NCBI GenBank assembly: GCA_963662175.1
Contig: OY759218.1
Location: forward strand, 7,680,001 to 7,744,000
DNA from: Aradus depressus
Taxonomy: Eukaryota; Arthropoda; Insecta; Hemiptera; Aradidae
Length of the DNA: 64,000 bases
Reading direction: 5' to 3'
The translations under genes were made by a program, and so were the position numbers. Under the pieces are notes generated by a model. That model saw only the letters and a list, made by a program, of their open reading frames with translations, ran no database searches and was not told the origin of the DNA. This document shows, piece by piece, positions 58,701-62,422 of this stretch (the first letter of the stretch is position 1; each line of letters opens with the position of its first letter).

Positions 58701-59586
58701 TTTGTTTACAGTGTTAAGCCGGCAGTATTTGACCTATTCCTTTCTATTGTCATCGCAATGTACTTGGGCGTAATGTTTCTTGCTATGACGGTAATTATTA
58801 TTATAATTTATTAATTATCTTTAAATTATTACTTATTTTGGTTGAAATATTTTAGAATTGATTATTTAAAAGTTGACGGGGTTAGAATCAAAGTGGTCTA
58901 AGTGACATTTTTAAAACGTTGAAGAAACTGTGCAGTAAGTTCTTAACTGATTTAGAAAATCTATAATTTATCGAAACCGGAAATATTTTGTCTTCTGCTT
59001 TTATGGTGAAAGTTGCTGTTAGCAAACCATAAAATTGAATAAAAATCTTAATTTCAAGGTCTTTATAACTAGTTAGAACAAAGCCACCCAAGTATGTCCT
59101 TTAAGTGAAGCTCAGCGTATTCGAACACCTCACGCCAGGACTGTCCACGGTAGAACACCACAGTATCATCTGCAAATAACACTATCCTACCCTCCTTCGG
59201 TTCGTATTCTGTTATCTCGTTTATGTGGATGAGAAATAGAACAGGACCCAAGGTACTGCTTTGAATGACCCCATTAGGCATTTTTTAGTAAGTGGGGGAA
59301 GGAACCAGAATTTAGACTTAAATTTATTATATGAGTCAGTGGGGGGACTAGATGTGTGGAGTGGTTTTTTATAACTTTGGTAGAGAAATTGTGAGGGCCT
59401 GGAGCAGAACGGCCACAAGGTCATTAATGGATCTTTGCAACGTCAGACTCCGCTATCTCTATTCTTATGACGTTTTATTTTTCTTTGTTTTTCATCTTTA
59501 ATGTTTTATTATTTTGTTTTCAGAAATTGCCCCTGCTTTATACTGCGCTCATCCCATCAACCTTATCAAAAAAAATTAAGAGTTGA
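34573..59586 (+). CDS. NCLN: Nicalin (BOS complex subunit), 13 exons
   Basis: Exons: 34573-34744, 36219-36406, 36493-36640, 37276-37370, 38352-38435, 40894-41103, 43371-43478, 52797-52931, 53996-54148, 54808-54929, 57877-57975, 58712-58790, 59524-59586. Total 1656 nt, so 551 residues plus stop (vertebrate nicalin has about 563). Order: signal-anchor near residues 15-38, HEFNVYRMQHYDL, the M28 aminopeptidase-like fold (PTIAIVSHFDTYGGAP, GADSNGSGV, SGGGKFNYQG, LAWEHERY), and a C-terminal membrane segment (VFDLFLSIVIAMYLGVMFLA). Family knowledge: it lacks a working peptidase centre and forms the ER BOS complex with NOMO and TMEM147, part of the multipass translocon. All introns are GT-AG with matching phases. 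Intron 7 (9.3 kb) holds a Gypsy element and intron 10 holds Tc1 and Penelope-like copies. Exon 1 may be preceded by a UTR intron ending at TTCTAG (34568). Confidence 0.93.
35455..35640. repeat. Dispersed repeat in NCLN intron 1
   Basis: CCCGGCGTTGCCCAGG recurs at 33966. TTGGATACAGTTTGGTATTG recurs in intron 4 at 37853-37872, inside a longer match at 37815-37880. Confidence 0.6.
36219..36406 (+). CDS. NCLN: NCLN exon 2
   Basis: Acceptor TTTTCAG|GA, donor GAA|GTATAT. It encodes CRTASLSLEARSINTWST and ENAGGLLIVLPKNIGSLSSE, the region that in nicalin carries NTEAR and VVIILP. Phase 0 at its end. Confidence 0.9.
36493..36640 (+). CDS. NCLN: NCLN exon 3
   Basis: Acceptor GTTTTCAG|TTA, donor AG|GTAATT. 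It encodes LFIDLEMQLLEDETSIPIYF and an acidic linker. The preceding intron is only 86 bp. Phase 1 at its end. Confidence 0.88.
36815..36860 (-). ncRNA. Hammerhead-like motif C
   Basis: On the - strand: CTGAAGA (36852 to 36846), a spacer able to form GCAC/GTGC, then GAAA (36829 to 36826) followed by TCTTGG. The core letters are intact, but the stem is offset by two unpaired bases. Confidence 0.45.
37092..37135 (+). ncRNA. Hammerhead-like motif D
   Basis: CTGAAGA (37099-37105), a 16-base spacer with an imperfect stem (AG, bulge, CA against TGCT), GAAA (37122-37125), and the palindrome AAGCTT (37124-37129). It is the inverted partner of motif C. Confidence 0.45.
37276..37370 (+). CDS. NCLN: NCLN exon 4
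   Basis: Acceptor TTGGCAG|CC, donor CAG|GTGACT. It encodes MLQSFSANGYRIVVNANRPT. The intron before it holds the hammerhead-bearing foldback at 36805-37165. Phase 0 at its end. Confidence 0.87.
37435..37560. repeat. Foldback with hammerhead-like motifs E and F
   Basis: TATTATTATATGCTAGCCGG (37437-37456) is inverted at 37548-37568 (GCCGGCTAGCAAATAATAAT). E, on the - strand: CTGATGA (37476 to 37470), GAAA (37459 to 37456). F, on the + strand: CTGTTGA (37527-37533, one core change), GAAA (37546-37549) and the palindrome AGCCGGCT. Both helix II regions are poor. Confidence 0.5.
38352..38435 (+). CDS. NCLN: NCLN exon 5
   Basis: 28 codons, acceptor TTTCCAG|GG, donor CCC|GTAAGA. It encodes GLEDKLPTIAIVSHFDTYGG, the first strand of the M28-like fold; nicalin's VAHYDAFG is SHFDTYG here. 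Phase 0. Confidence 0.92.
38500..38800. repeat. Family D fragment in NCLN intron 5
   Basis: Carries GATGTAACGAATACATCAAC and the terminus GCACTGGGATGTTCATTGCC followed by a T run (38792-38810). Confidence 0.55.
38885..39545 (-). mobile_element. LINE RNase H and CCHC fragment
   Basis: The - strand reads, after a stop, WVSGHSGIQGNEEADRLAKE (the RNase H active-site signature), then MEPEPVLGKSREAYLIRI and, near the end, CDRCGEEDETAAHFPGISSG, the knuckle with its third cysteine lost. It is the tail of an R1/I-type LINE. The 3' end runs into a short TATATA repeat (38877-38892), as at 2921. It sits in NCLN intron 5, opposite in strand to the gene. Fragment only. Confidence 0.75.
39625..40470. repeat. 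Large foldback with a SINE inside one arm
   Basis: 39626-39757 is the reverse complement of 40461-40388 joined to 40040-39968: both arms contain AATTAGCAATTATAGACGAA, AGTACTCCCAT and TCAATCAGAAT, then TTTTATAGAACATATTTATTGA. The right arm is interrupted by the SINE at 40041-40387. A third partial copy without the SINE is at 22925-22993. Confidence 0.8.
40041..40387 (-). mobile_element. tRNA-derived SINE, full length, with TTAGG-type tail
   Basis: Read on the - strand, it begins GGGCGCCGGTAGCTCAGTGG (box A TAGCTCAGTGG at 40376-40366). Box B GGTTCATAACC (one mismatch) is at 40332-40322, then comes a body of about 280 bp, and it ends in ACCTAACCTAACC (40053-40041), the complement of insect telomeric TTAGG. 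It is flanked by CATAAAGAACA (40030-40040) and CATAAAAAACA (40388-40398), a duplication with one mismatch, and the empty site is visible at 22970-22980. Related copies lie at 26690, 41726 and 43796. Confidence 0.85.
40590..40660 (-). ncRNA. Hammerhead-like motif G
   Basis: On the - strand: CTGATGA (40650 to 40644), TTAGCTTAGCCTC, GAAA (40630 to 40627), and the palindrome AACGTT (40628-40623). It is a decayed version of motif H at 41240 (TTAG for TGAG, and AGCC for GGGC, spoil helix II). Confidence 0.45.
40894..41103 (+). CDS. NCLN: NCLN exon 6
   Basis: 70 codons, acceptor TTTTTCAG|GA, donor CAG|GTATTG. It encodes GADSNGSGVIMLLELARIFS and LLFLLSGGGKFNYQGSKKW, the most conserved block of nicalin. 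Phase 0. Confidence 0.95.
41236..41285 (-). ncRNA. Hammerhead-like motif H (intact core)
   Basis: On the - strand: GGG, CTGATGA (41271 to 41265), T, a perfect 4-bp helix II GAGC/GCTC with a TTGG loop, GAAA (41251 to 41248), the palindrome ACGT (41248 to 41245), T, then CCCC able to pair with the upstream GGG as helix I. This is one of the two best candidates. It lies in NCLN intron 6, antisense to the gene. Confidence 0.65.
41409..42401 (-). mobile_element. Jockey-type LINE, 5'-truncated, SINE nested
   Basis: Flanked by the duplication TACGTGCATTT (41398-41408 and 42402-42412), a clear target-primed insertion. The poly(A) tail is the T run starting at 41406. The - strand reads the end of ORF2: YLGFYLDSRLTWNPHIR, IIRPIWTYGLELWGTAKQSN and DNPPRRLNRRWPRDLLREI, with one stop in place of a residue after LLGPK. 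It is split by a SINE fragment at about 41728-41925. It lies in NCLN intron 6, opposite strand. Confidence 0.88.
41728..41927 (-). mobile_element. SINE copy nested in the Jockey LINE
   Basis: About 200 bp of the SINE's 3' half, ending in three TTAGG-type units; the tRNA-like head is missing. The flanks share ATGTTTAGG (around 41719-41727 and 41925-41934), so it is a 5'-truncated insertion with duplication. It is younger than the host LINE. Confidence 0.8.
42420..43370. other. AT-rich end of NCLN intron 6
   Basis: Short tandem AATAAATACTTCTGAAT near 42425-42485, TTTATT-rich stretches, and a possible LINE 3' UTR around 43010-43110. No gene. Confidence 0.4.
43371..43478 (+). CDS. NCLN: NCLN exon 7
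   Basis: 36 codons, acceptor CTTTCAG|GA, donor GAC|GTAAGT. It encodes FVLCLDTVSSDKNLYLHVSK, then PPKEGSPLAKFYD. The 9.3-kb intron that follows contains the Gypsy element. Phase 0. Confidence 0.93.
43796..43825 (+). mobile_element. SINE head fragment
   Basis: GAGGGCACTGGTAGCTCAGTGGTATG matches the first 28 bases of the SINE (box A intact), here on the + strand, and then departs from it. Adjacent to a LINE end fragment. Confidence 0.6.
43840..44450 (+). mobile_element. LINE C-terminal fragment and 3' UTR
   Basis: ALAQLRLSGKYYLKISYKNN in one frame, then, after a shift, the knuckle CKICNENELEDVYHLLISC in another: the usual end of a Jockey/CR1-type ORF2. The 3' tail has GGGGATGATCCCTTTAAACAATAACA. 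It is in NCLN intron 7, just upstream of the Gypsy element. Confidence 0.65.
44514..44849 (+). repeat. 5' LTR (336 bp)
   Basis: Begins TGTAGGACTGG, ends GGTTACA, and holds AATAAA at about 44784. It is 118 bp longer than the 3' LTR because of three segments absent there. Confidence 0.93.
44852..44870 (+). other. Primer-binding site, tRNA-Leu type
   Basis: TGGTGTCAGAAGTGGGATT is complementary to the 3' end of an animal tRNA-Leu (…AATCCCACTTCTGACACCA). It lies 2 bases after the LTR. Confidence 0.8.
45189..46274 (+). CDS. gag: Gag polyprotein
   Basis: 361 residues. The N-terminal coiled region (LEQLRLANASMAELARDRDV) leads into a retrotransposon-gag capsid-like domain (LKAEGLAGLFLRGHPDLKRE, FADRCTQMGERTIAE). 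Two CCHC knuckles follow, near residues 258-271 (CFRCGGMDHWARGC) and 307-320 (CFNRGSAGHLVRDC). In the second knuckle arginine stands where the second cysteine belongs, so one zinc ligand is missing. The start is the first ATG after the leader. The frame overlaps pol, which lies in the -1 frame, implying ribosomal frameshifting. Confidence 0.9.
   Translation: MEDVEAMQRELEQLRLANASMAELARDRDVLAARLEERRDAQAARPAEARRDMTLQHLVKPWTGGPTDLPVKEFVRGLEMVAASGNWTDADKCLVCTLKAEGLAGLFLRGHPDLKREGATFEDYKRVLEDRFEDRVTPAEHLALTLLKQAREESVREFADRCTQMGERTIAEHGGAERKAWERLHVEKMVLAVFMKGLRGEARRVLGYNPPVTVAEAVAVATRVEKTLEVERKVADPGVFAYSTARPPSPSRRPGSGCFRCGGMDHWARGCRAEGSRRPDRPNDGGRASPRVTDRGTEPRFRPVGKCFNRGSAGHLVRDCQRSREGPPRSGRPTGVNQVEGSPAPNEYPPRHAPVTEGQLD
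46292..50473 (+). CDS. pol: Pol polyprotein (PR-RT-RH-IN)
   Basis: 1393 codons without a stop. The aspartic protease has LLVDTGAGMSLL (about 24-35). The reverse transcriptase has FCTDFRGLNAVT (about 500), STLDLTAGYHQI and catalytic FVYLDDVIVHS (about 599). RNase H has LAVDASGVALGAVLSQ (about 747) with TDHSAL. The integrase has a zinc finger GHMGVEKTLAT and CRSCGERN (about 940-975), then DDE residues in SLDIVGPLP, LLTDQGTNF and GMLERFHRTL (about 1003-1100), and a GPY/F-like WRGPYRI module near 1240. The acidic, proline-rich C-terminus is low-complexity. The frame is open upstream of the ATG and overlaps gag, so the real product is probably a Gag-Pol fusion. Domain order PR-RT-RH-IN places it in Gypsy/Metaviridae. 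Confidence 0.95.
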   Translation: MNVIGQVWPFLSLPLVLPGGVRRLLVDTGAGMSLLQRPVAGVPLETVSVEARGVTETKLQVEGLQRLQIRCGPQTYSQVFIVAYLDLGCDGILGVDAMERLGITVDVGARWVMECGRPLLELVGEVRPASHVRMAGVSRIELGNGTDKQWITRMLELSKQISRRFEGRRNEEVPEHPSVTRTNGYFGGRRGTAGRVSPGMARQGPSKDEVAGGRETRDDTGAEKTMREAESPYVRRRRAPLTYAEVARGETCRDLESTQQAKSGTCRSPECALDSRPRALTRTARVCLVESVSVQPRSQALVPCRIRGAWDRDQAMFEPAWQEKGIWRAGRCIVKVQEGQAWIPILNLEDEPLRLPKGQELGTVGSLEEPEPGIYAVGAPNIVGTPSTELRELLMARLGHLEGQDAEVIRETVLQYADVFQDPQDDRLGCTATVQHRIETGNARPIARAPYRVPYHQRPVMKELVDDMLEKGIIVPSESPWAAPVILVRKKSEDGIERFRFCTDFRGLNAVTHVSSYPIPNIHETLEGLGNSSVFSTLDLTAGYHQIGITPEDQEKTGFSTPEGHYQYTRMAFGLAGAPATFQALMDRVLRGLKGNSCFVYLDDVIVHSRDIPDHAIRLGQVFQKLREANLKVNVQKCHFATDRVRYLGHIVSRDGVLPDPEKVVAMKAYRVPRTVKEVKAFLGLVGYYRRYIQDFAEKARPLTQLTKDAEAFVWGAEQQGAFVALRDHLCFDSVLAYPDFHLPFILAVDASGVALGAVLSQIQNGEERPIGYASRQLNAAERRYSTTERELLAAVWATAYFRCYLYGRKFRLVTDHSALRWMLTVKDPSSRLARWQQRMAEYDYEPIYRPGKTHHNADAMSRHVGVSVVTEWGWTEDKIRELQRRDPECRDLEGRARTETRRDERGLLYLRERQGAWRLVVPSALRPAILAWSHASPVAGHMGVEKTLATLTPGFYWRGMAGDVTKYVRACRSCGERNTSGQRRAPLGAVPSPRAPFELISLDIVGPLPRTSAGGRKYILTCLDHFSRYVEAVPLIGTTADEVAMALAARIIPRHGVPCQLLTDQGTNFTSELLKTTCRALGVRKLQTTAYHPQSNGMLERFHRTLVNMLSHYVRRDGCDWDRWLPLMVMAYNSTPHSATGYTPNYLIYGRELRRPSPCQPDPVWDHDDQEDKPPFAKDLRDRLEYAYAQAMEQARLSHEANAQQYDRKAKRPQYDVGQWVYLHCPVPPTGTCKKFYRPWRGPYRITERLSDLTWSIEVQAGVCKVVHANRLKPHKGAMTDEGCWTWVPEERAAEAKRRAPDAGEQVPWDFLVPPQDEEDGAEGLRWGEDAPPPEDELADPPSPGSPEPADDVVRDPEYRPGTPGRTHSPDAPPCRSPYLLRRRRPVPPDDP
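50487..51407 (+). CDS. Third ORF, envelope (F-like) candidate
   Basis: About 300 codons after the pol stop; the same frame is also open back to 50253 within pol. It has a spaced-cysteine pattern in its second half (PYYLVGEDREW, then a C...CP pair, then SCMSEICF, and GLGVLAAADGCAW) that resembles the conserved C-terminal half of insect F-type envelope-like proteins of errantiviruses and IRIS. A short hydrophobic stretch (VGFILVVWW) lies near the C-terminus. I see no clear signal peptide and no cleavage/fusion-peptide region, so it is either an N-terminally reduced envelope or a diverged accessory protein. The usual place of env (3' of pol) supports the call. Confidence 0.5.
   Translation, partial: SVAGGRGWVVSSSSILRSLSLAASRVGIELDCVVGGMEAATMGGVSRALLYPRELSVLLSQVSLLLPSKLQVFAGAAAEVMCASYAAIAVHALAVGRAVRVSLGMPLSFSEHRYELDRVLSLPVIDDLTQLHTRVTDPFPYYLVGEDREWCATPQESDLHDCRGRDVLVCPSVLSFSSRRSPSCMSEICFHRDRPLLTLCSRVELSGRILALWAWDEENAQWLCGVPRPEKLRARCRRGQTGVVLERSSSGLGVLAAADGCAWVSDLVGFILVVWWRTLRRPLVEGQRVSPPPELQRPPSARAVFY
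51731..51948 (+). repeat. 3' LTR (218 bp, three deletions)
   Basis: Same ends as the 5' LTR (TGTAGGACTGG ... GGTTACA), but it lacks about 76, 27 and 16 bp that the 5' LTR has; the remaining bases are almost identical (one clear substitution, GGGAAGG against GGGAGGC context). Confidence 0.9.
51949..52390. repeat. Family D, target of the Gypsy insertion
   Basis: Continues the family D text broken at 44513 (CATAT joined to TTAATGTCAACGCC) for two more subunits and reaches the terminus GTGATTCACCGACTAATTTT. Confidence 0.75.
52797..52931 (+). CDS. NCLN: NCLN exon 8
   Basis: 45 codons, acceptor TTATAG|GA, donor AAG|GTAAAT. It encodes VHKKINLADEILAWEHERYS and IRRLPAATIS. Phase 0. Confidence 0.94.
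53200..53725. repeat. Family D in NCLN intron 8
   Basis: Three to four subunits and the terminus TTCGTTCTGGAGAAGTACAT, ending about 270 bp before exon 9. Confidence 0.65.
53996..54148 (+). CDS. NCLN: NCLN exon 9
   Basis: 51 codons, acceptor TTTCAG|AG, donor ATG|GTATGT. It encodes SHKSPQRGTMFDLLENVN and the helix ALARNIEVVVSALARQIYNV. Phase 0. Confidence 0.93.
54440..54615. repeat. Family D fragment in NCLN intron 9
   Basis: CTGCCGATGAAATAGATATA and the terminus AATTCGAGCTGGGGAAATAC. Confidence 0.5.
54808..54929 (+). CDS. NCLN: NCLN exon 10
   Basis: Acceptor TATTTAG|GG, donor CAG|GTATTT. It encodes EEEMIRAWLEFLTLHSRSAP, a charged helical region. Phase 2 at its end. The next intron is loaded with Tc1, Jockey and Penelope-like DNA. 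Confidence 0.88.
55038..55244 (-). pseudogene. Tc1-like transposase, C-terminal part
   Basis: 68 codons beginning MNPIEHVCDKLQRQLHMR (third catalytic residue E) through ALIEEWASLPQHYVLSLIRS to the end of the protein; the TGG-to-frame junction with the core piece is shifted by one base. Confidence 0.8.
55231..55557 (-). pseudogene. Tc1-like transposase, catalytic core part
   Basis: 108 codons from WRERNQRFNADMTEP to EREMTHMNWPARH, including the second catalytic aspartate in VDDNARPH. A frame break separates it from the upstream first-aspartate segment; the next piece (55038-55244) overlaps it and holds the NPIEHVCDKLQ glutamate motif. Confidence 0.8.
56288..56508 (-). mobile_element. Internal Jockey fragment
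   Basis: About 220 bp nearly identical to 30658-30883 (TTGTAAGCCATAGGTCCAGA ... GAGGTAATGGCTGGTTTTC), with a 7-bp deletion. It has no poly(A) end, so it was carried or trimmed by rearrangement. Confidence 0.85.
56585..56630 (-). ncRNA. Hammerhead-like motif I
   Basis: On the - strand: GTGAAGA (56625 to 56619; first core C is G), T, perfect helix II GGTA/TACC with an ACAA loop, GAAA (56605 to 56602), palindrome AGTACT, C. Intact but for one core base. Confidence 0.5.
56715..56765 (-). ncRNA. Hammerhead-like motif J (intact core)
   Basis: On the - strand: CTGAAGA (56754 to 56748), T, perfect helix II GGTA/TACC closed by a GCAA (GNRA) loop, GAAA (56734 to 56731), then AGTACA, one base from the palindrome of motif I. 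Sits in the second tandem repeat of the Penelope-like remnant. One of the two best candidates. Confidence 0.65.
57150..57418 (-). pseudogene. GIY-YIG endonuclease remnant (Penelope-type)
   Basis: One frame, read through four stops, gives GVYQLKCSCCNFV, stop, VSQTGRQFKNRVK, then PTFAQHINENKHHFDL and DKDTLLNSLEQREINRAL. This matches the order of Penelope endonucleases (GVYxLxC, YxGxTGRxFKxRxxEH, xFAxHxxxxxH). It normally nicks target DNA for priming. Inactive here. Confidence 0.7.
57877..57975 (+). CDS. NCLN: NCLN exon 11
   Basis: Acceptor TTTTCAG|AT, donor TAA|GTACGT. It encodes YLEDVKFSYQAADKRDPEFV, then FYD, matching nicalin YLKDVK with ADKRDPEFVFYD. Phase 2. Confidence 0.94.
58100..58290 (-). 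mobile_element. Tc1-like transposase N-terminal fragment
   Basis: MNRLSYDSLNQAMGMLNIGE and SMRAVANRFNVSASVIHRAR form the helix-turn-helix start of a Tc1-type transposase (rest of the protein absent nearby). The residues differ from the start of the copy at 55031-56010 (LTVEELGRALALLE), so it is a different subfamily. In NCLN intron 11. Confidence 0.7.
58712..58790 (+). CDS. NCLN: NCLN exon 12 (membrane segment)
   Basis: Acceptor TTTACAG|TG, donor ACG|GTAATT. It encodes VKPAVFDLFLSIVIAMYLGV and the rest of the C-terminal transmembrane helix. Phase 0. Confidence 0.93.
58876..59061. mobile_element. MITE copy 4, half
   Basis: Left half of the GACGGGGTTAGAATC MITE, in the orientation of copy 3. 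It stops at TTTCAAGGTC, where the LINE fragment begins. In NCLN intron 12. Confidence 0.75.
59066..59283 (-). mobile_element. LINE reverse transcriptase fragment
   Basis: MPNGVIQSSTLGPVLFLIHI and RIVLFADDTVVFYRGQSW: blocks 4 and 5 of a Jockey/R1-type reverse transcriptase with the catalytic FADD kept. About 70 codons, immediately next to the MITE half. Confidence 0.75.
59524..59586 (+). CDS. NCLN: NCLN exon 13 (end)
   Basis: 20 codons and a TGA stop: KLPLLYTALIPSTLSKKIKS, a short lysine-containing cytosolic tail. Acceptor GTTTTCAG|AA. Confidence 0.85.
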   Translation, partial: KLPLLYTALIPSTLSKKIKS

Positions 59587-59660
59587 TTAGTCATAATGTA
59601 GTTACAATCGAGTCGTTTTTCTATATGAAGTAGTATTTAAATTAATTTGTTATTTCATGT

Positions 59661-59666
59661 AATAAA
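59661..59666 (+). other. Polyadenylation signal candidate of NCLN
   Basis: AATAAA 75 bases after the NCLN stop codon. Further AT-rich signals lie downstream, so the true end is unresolved. Confidence 0.4.
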
Positions 59667-60510
59667 TTTGATGAATTACCATTTTGTAAATAAGGAGAGG
59701 ATAATATTAATTATTAGACTTAAATTAATTTTATTTTACTTTAAGAAAAAAATATAAAAACATTTTTTTTCTCTGGATCGAGGGTGCCCAAGCCTTTACA
59801 TTAATTTTGAATTTCTTTGGTGTGCTACTATATTTTTACGTACGTTTGAATATACAGCAATAATAATACTTGAAAATACGTGTCTGAGTGGTTATTGTTA
59901 CTATCGTGAGAGGCTTTAGAAAAAAAAATGAAATTATTCGAATTACCACGACTGAAAGGATTGTCTATAGCTTGAAAAGTGTGTAAATAAATAATATTCA
60001 AAAACATTAGATATTCTCAAGGTTTTTTGTATTCATAAAACATTGTATATATTATTTATTTGTCATTCCCATAAAGTATTTTTATTTTTTATGTTAATAT
60101 TTTCCATTTTGAGTGTTTTTATGTATTCTGTCTATGAAATGCTTGGCGGAAGCTTAAATATTGATTCCTATAAATAATTGTAAAATGATTACTTTCAGAT
60201 GACTAATTTTGTGCGAAAAAATAAATACATAAACAAAACATATGAATTGCTTTTTATTTACTCCAAATTTGTCATGCGCAAGGTACAACTGAAGCTAAAA
60301 TAGAAAATTATGAAGTACGTAATTTCATAAACTGGACCCTCACTTTTCTAAAAGCGATGGATCCTCGATGACATATGAAACGTTTTTGTTCTTTCAATAC
60401 TCATAGAGTAGTAACCTTTGTTTTTTTTAATCACTTAGTTTTTGTGGTATTGATGGTACCTGTTAAGGTGGTTTTTCCTATAAAATGGTACAATATATTT
60501 TCTCTGGATT
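59667..60510. other. Region after NCLN, no gene
   Basis: AT-rich, with possible NCLN 3' UTR at the start. No repeat or ORF of note. Confidence 0.5.
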
Positions 60511-60514
60511 AAAA

Positions 60515-60790
60515 CCAATATTTTTTTTTTTTTTACGAACAGATATTTACAACTGTATAAAAATATATACAACAAGCAAATATGCTAATAGATAAGGGCA
60601 ATGTCAAGAGGGGAGAGATCACCCAGTCGTGACACTCCCCAGTCATTGATTTCCTCTCATTTTTAACTAATCACTGTCACTGCTGCTGATAAGGAAGTAT
60701 CTAAGCCTTAGGCCGTCGTTGGGGAAGTATGGCAGAATGGAGGGCACGGACTAGAGGATTAGATAGAGGGAACTAAGAAGCGAAAATAAT
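60515..60790 (-). mobile_element. Jockey-like LINE 3' UTR fragment
   Basis: Starts with a T run (60518-60534) and resembles the 3' end of the Jockey copy at 41409 in layout and words (GCAAATATG, GGGAGAG.TCA, CACTCCC). Confidence 0.45.
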
Positions 60791-61169
60791 TTTTTATATT
60801 TGGATTTAGCGACTTCGGTGACAAAAGGTACGTGTGACAAGAAAAAAACATAACAAACTAGCCCTACGAACTGGCATTTGTCTTGGGCTTTCATATAGTT
60901 TTGTGACGCCTAGACAACGCCGGGTACTTATTCAAGGTAAAATATCTATTCATTAAAGTATACGTTTGAATTGGTAGTGCATTGAAGAGTTCCCTAGGTG
61001 AAATTGGTGTGTAATTTGGAAGATATGAAACTCTTTACCGATCTATCAGAAATAGACCTCGCTATTCAAACTCACAACACTAATACTAAATTGTTAGATA
61101 TGAATGTTAAAAACAATTTCCCCACTAAAATACTGTTCCTATTTGATCCGAAACAACGTTATTCCCAAC

Positions 61170-61450
61170 TTTAGCCCTCACATTTCCTCCACTCGCGTGG
61201 AAAATGAAATCTATGTTGACAGCTTTTAGCACTGCTTGGCTGTCAGTATTAGGATTCGCCCTCCCCTGATGTTCCGTCTCTTAATGAGCCAGGCACACCC
61301 GAGAATGGCATATACTTCAGCTTGGAACACAGCGTGATGTACACCTAGGGATATACTGATTGTTCTGCCATGTATTCCAGCTCCAACTCCTCTCTCGGTT
61401 GAGTCGTCTGTGAACCGGACCAGCTTTTCCCCTATCTTGAGTCTTAAGGC
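61170..61450 (-). mobile_element. LINE RNase H fragment
   Basis: On the - strand: VRFTDDSTERGVGAGIHG, ISISLGVHHAVFQAEVYAIL, CAWLIKRRNIRGGRILILT: the N-terminal half of a LINE RNase H domain (D, then E in FQAEVYAI). It could be the missing upstream part of the family seen at 38885-39545. Confidence 0.7.
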
Positions 61451-61489
61451 CTAGACAGTAGTCATTGCTTCGTATTGCTCCTTACTTAT

Positions 61490-61530
61490 ATTACAGAAGA
61501 TGAGCTGACGGCTCGAAACGTTCCCATAAA
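61490..61530 (+). ncRNA. Hammerhead-like motif L (decayed)
   Basis: CAGAAGA (61494-61500; T of CTGA lost), helix II GAGC/GCTC perfect, GAAA (61515-61518), palindrome AACGTT. Same subtype as motif H, on the + strand. Confidence 0.4.
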
Positions 61531-62288
61531 AGACAATTCAGGAGATCGATTTTTCTGCGTGATCCATCTCCATGTATTAATAATGAGTTGCAAAATTAAA
61601 AGCCTGAGGAGAGTAATTCTTGAAAGAACTGAGCGGCGTCTTGTTTAAATGTTCTAATGGAAATTCTTGAAGCTTTTGGTTACTAACATTTAAGATATTG
61701 TAGTGTAATGTTGGATGTTAAGGTAATACCATCATGATCCACATCACTTCACATTCAAAAAATCTCATAATCCTAGACATTTCATGTCTAATCTCAGAAC
61801 TCACAAGAATACTTCTATATCCTTCTCTAGAAAAAAAAAAAAAAAAATTATGGGAGGGGATACATTTTAATTTAACTCTAAGTAATTTAAATTGGATTTC
61901 AACAGGTCTTCTAATCAGAGCTATTATTTTTTCCACCACTAAATGAGATGAATTCTTTATAATAAAAGTTACATATTATGTCAGGATAAACTCACCATCT
62001 TTTTATTTATGACAAAAACAACACTTTTTAATCTGAAAAAAAAATTTAAATTCAGCTACATAATTCTGAATGTTAATAAAAGATAAATTGATTGTTTTTG
62101 TCCTAAATAAAAAGGTTAAATTATCACTATTATTTAATAATTATGGTTTGATTGTTGGCAGTCGATAAAAAATATTATAAATAAATATATCGATTGTGAT
62201 TATCAGTGGTCATTAGTACACATAGGTTTATTGGTATTGTTAGGAATGTTGTTAAGCCTAGTTGTAATTACAATAGTAAATTATTGTC
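61530..62288. other. Region upstream of GET3, no gene
   Basis: AT-rich; a run of 17 A at 61830-61847. The overlapping short ORFs at 61718-61946 lack motifs. No TATA box close to the GET3 start. Confidence 0.4.
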
Positions 62289-62422
62289 ATGGATGCGTCA
62301 ACGTCAGATTTTCAACTTAATTCTGATGATTTGGAGCCTAGTTTAGAGAATGTAATTAATCAACCATCGTTAAAATGGATATTCGTCGGAGGGAAAGGAG
62401 GAGTTGGAAAAACATCTTGCAG
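62289..62422 (+). CDS. GET3: GET3 exon 1
   Basis: 44 codons plus two bases, ending inside the P-loop serine codon: [12 protein letters not shown]. Donor CAG|GTAATT. Confidence 0.94.

Noticed and set aside
60895..60920. Mobile element end at CAACGCCGGGT
   Set aside because: The word CCCGGCGTTGCCC recurs at 33966 and 35460, but too little sequence is shared to define an element here.
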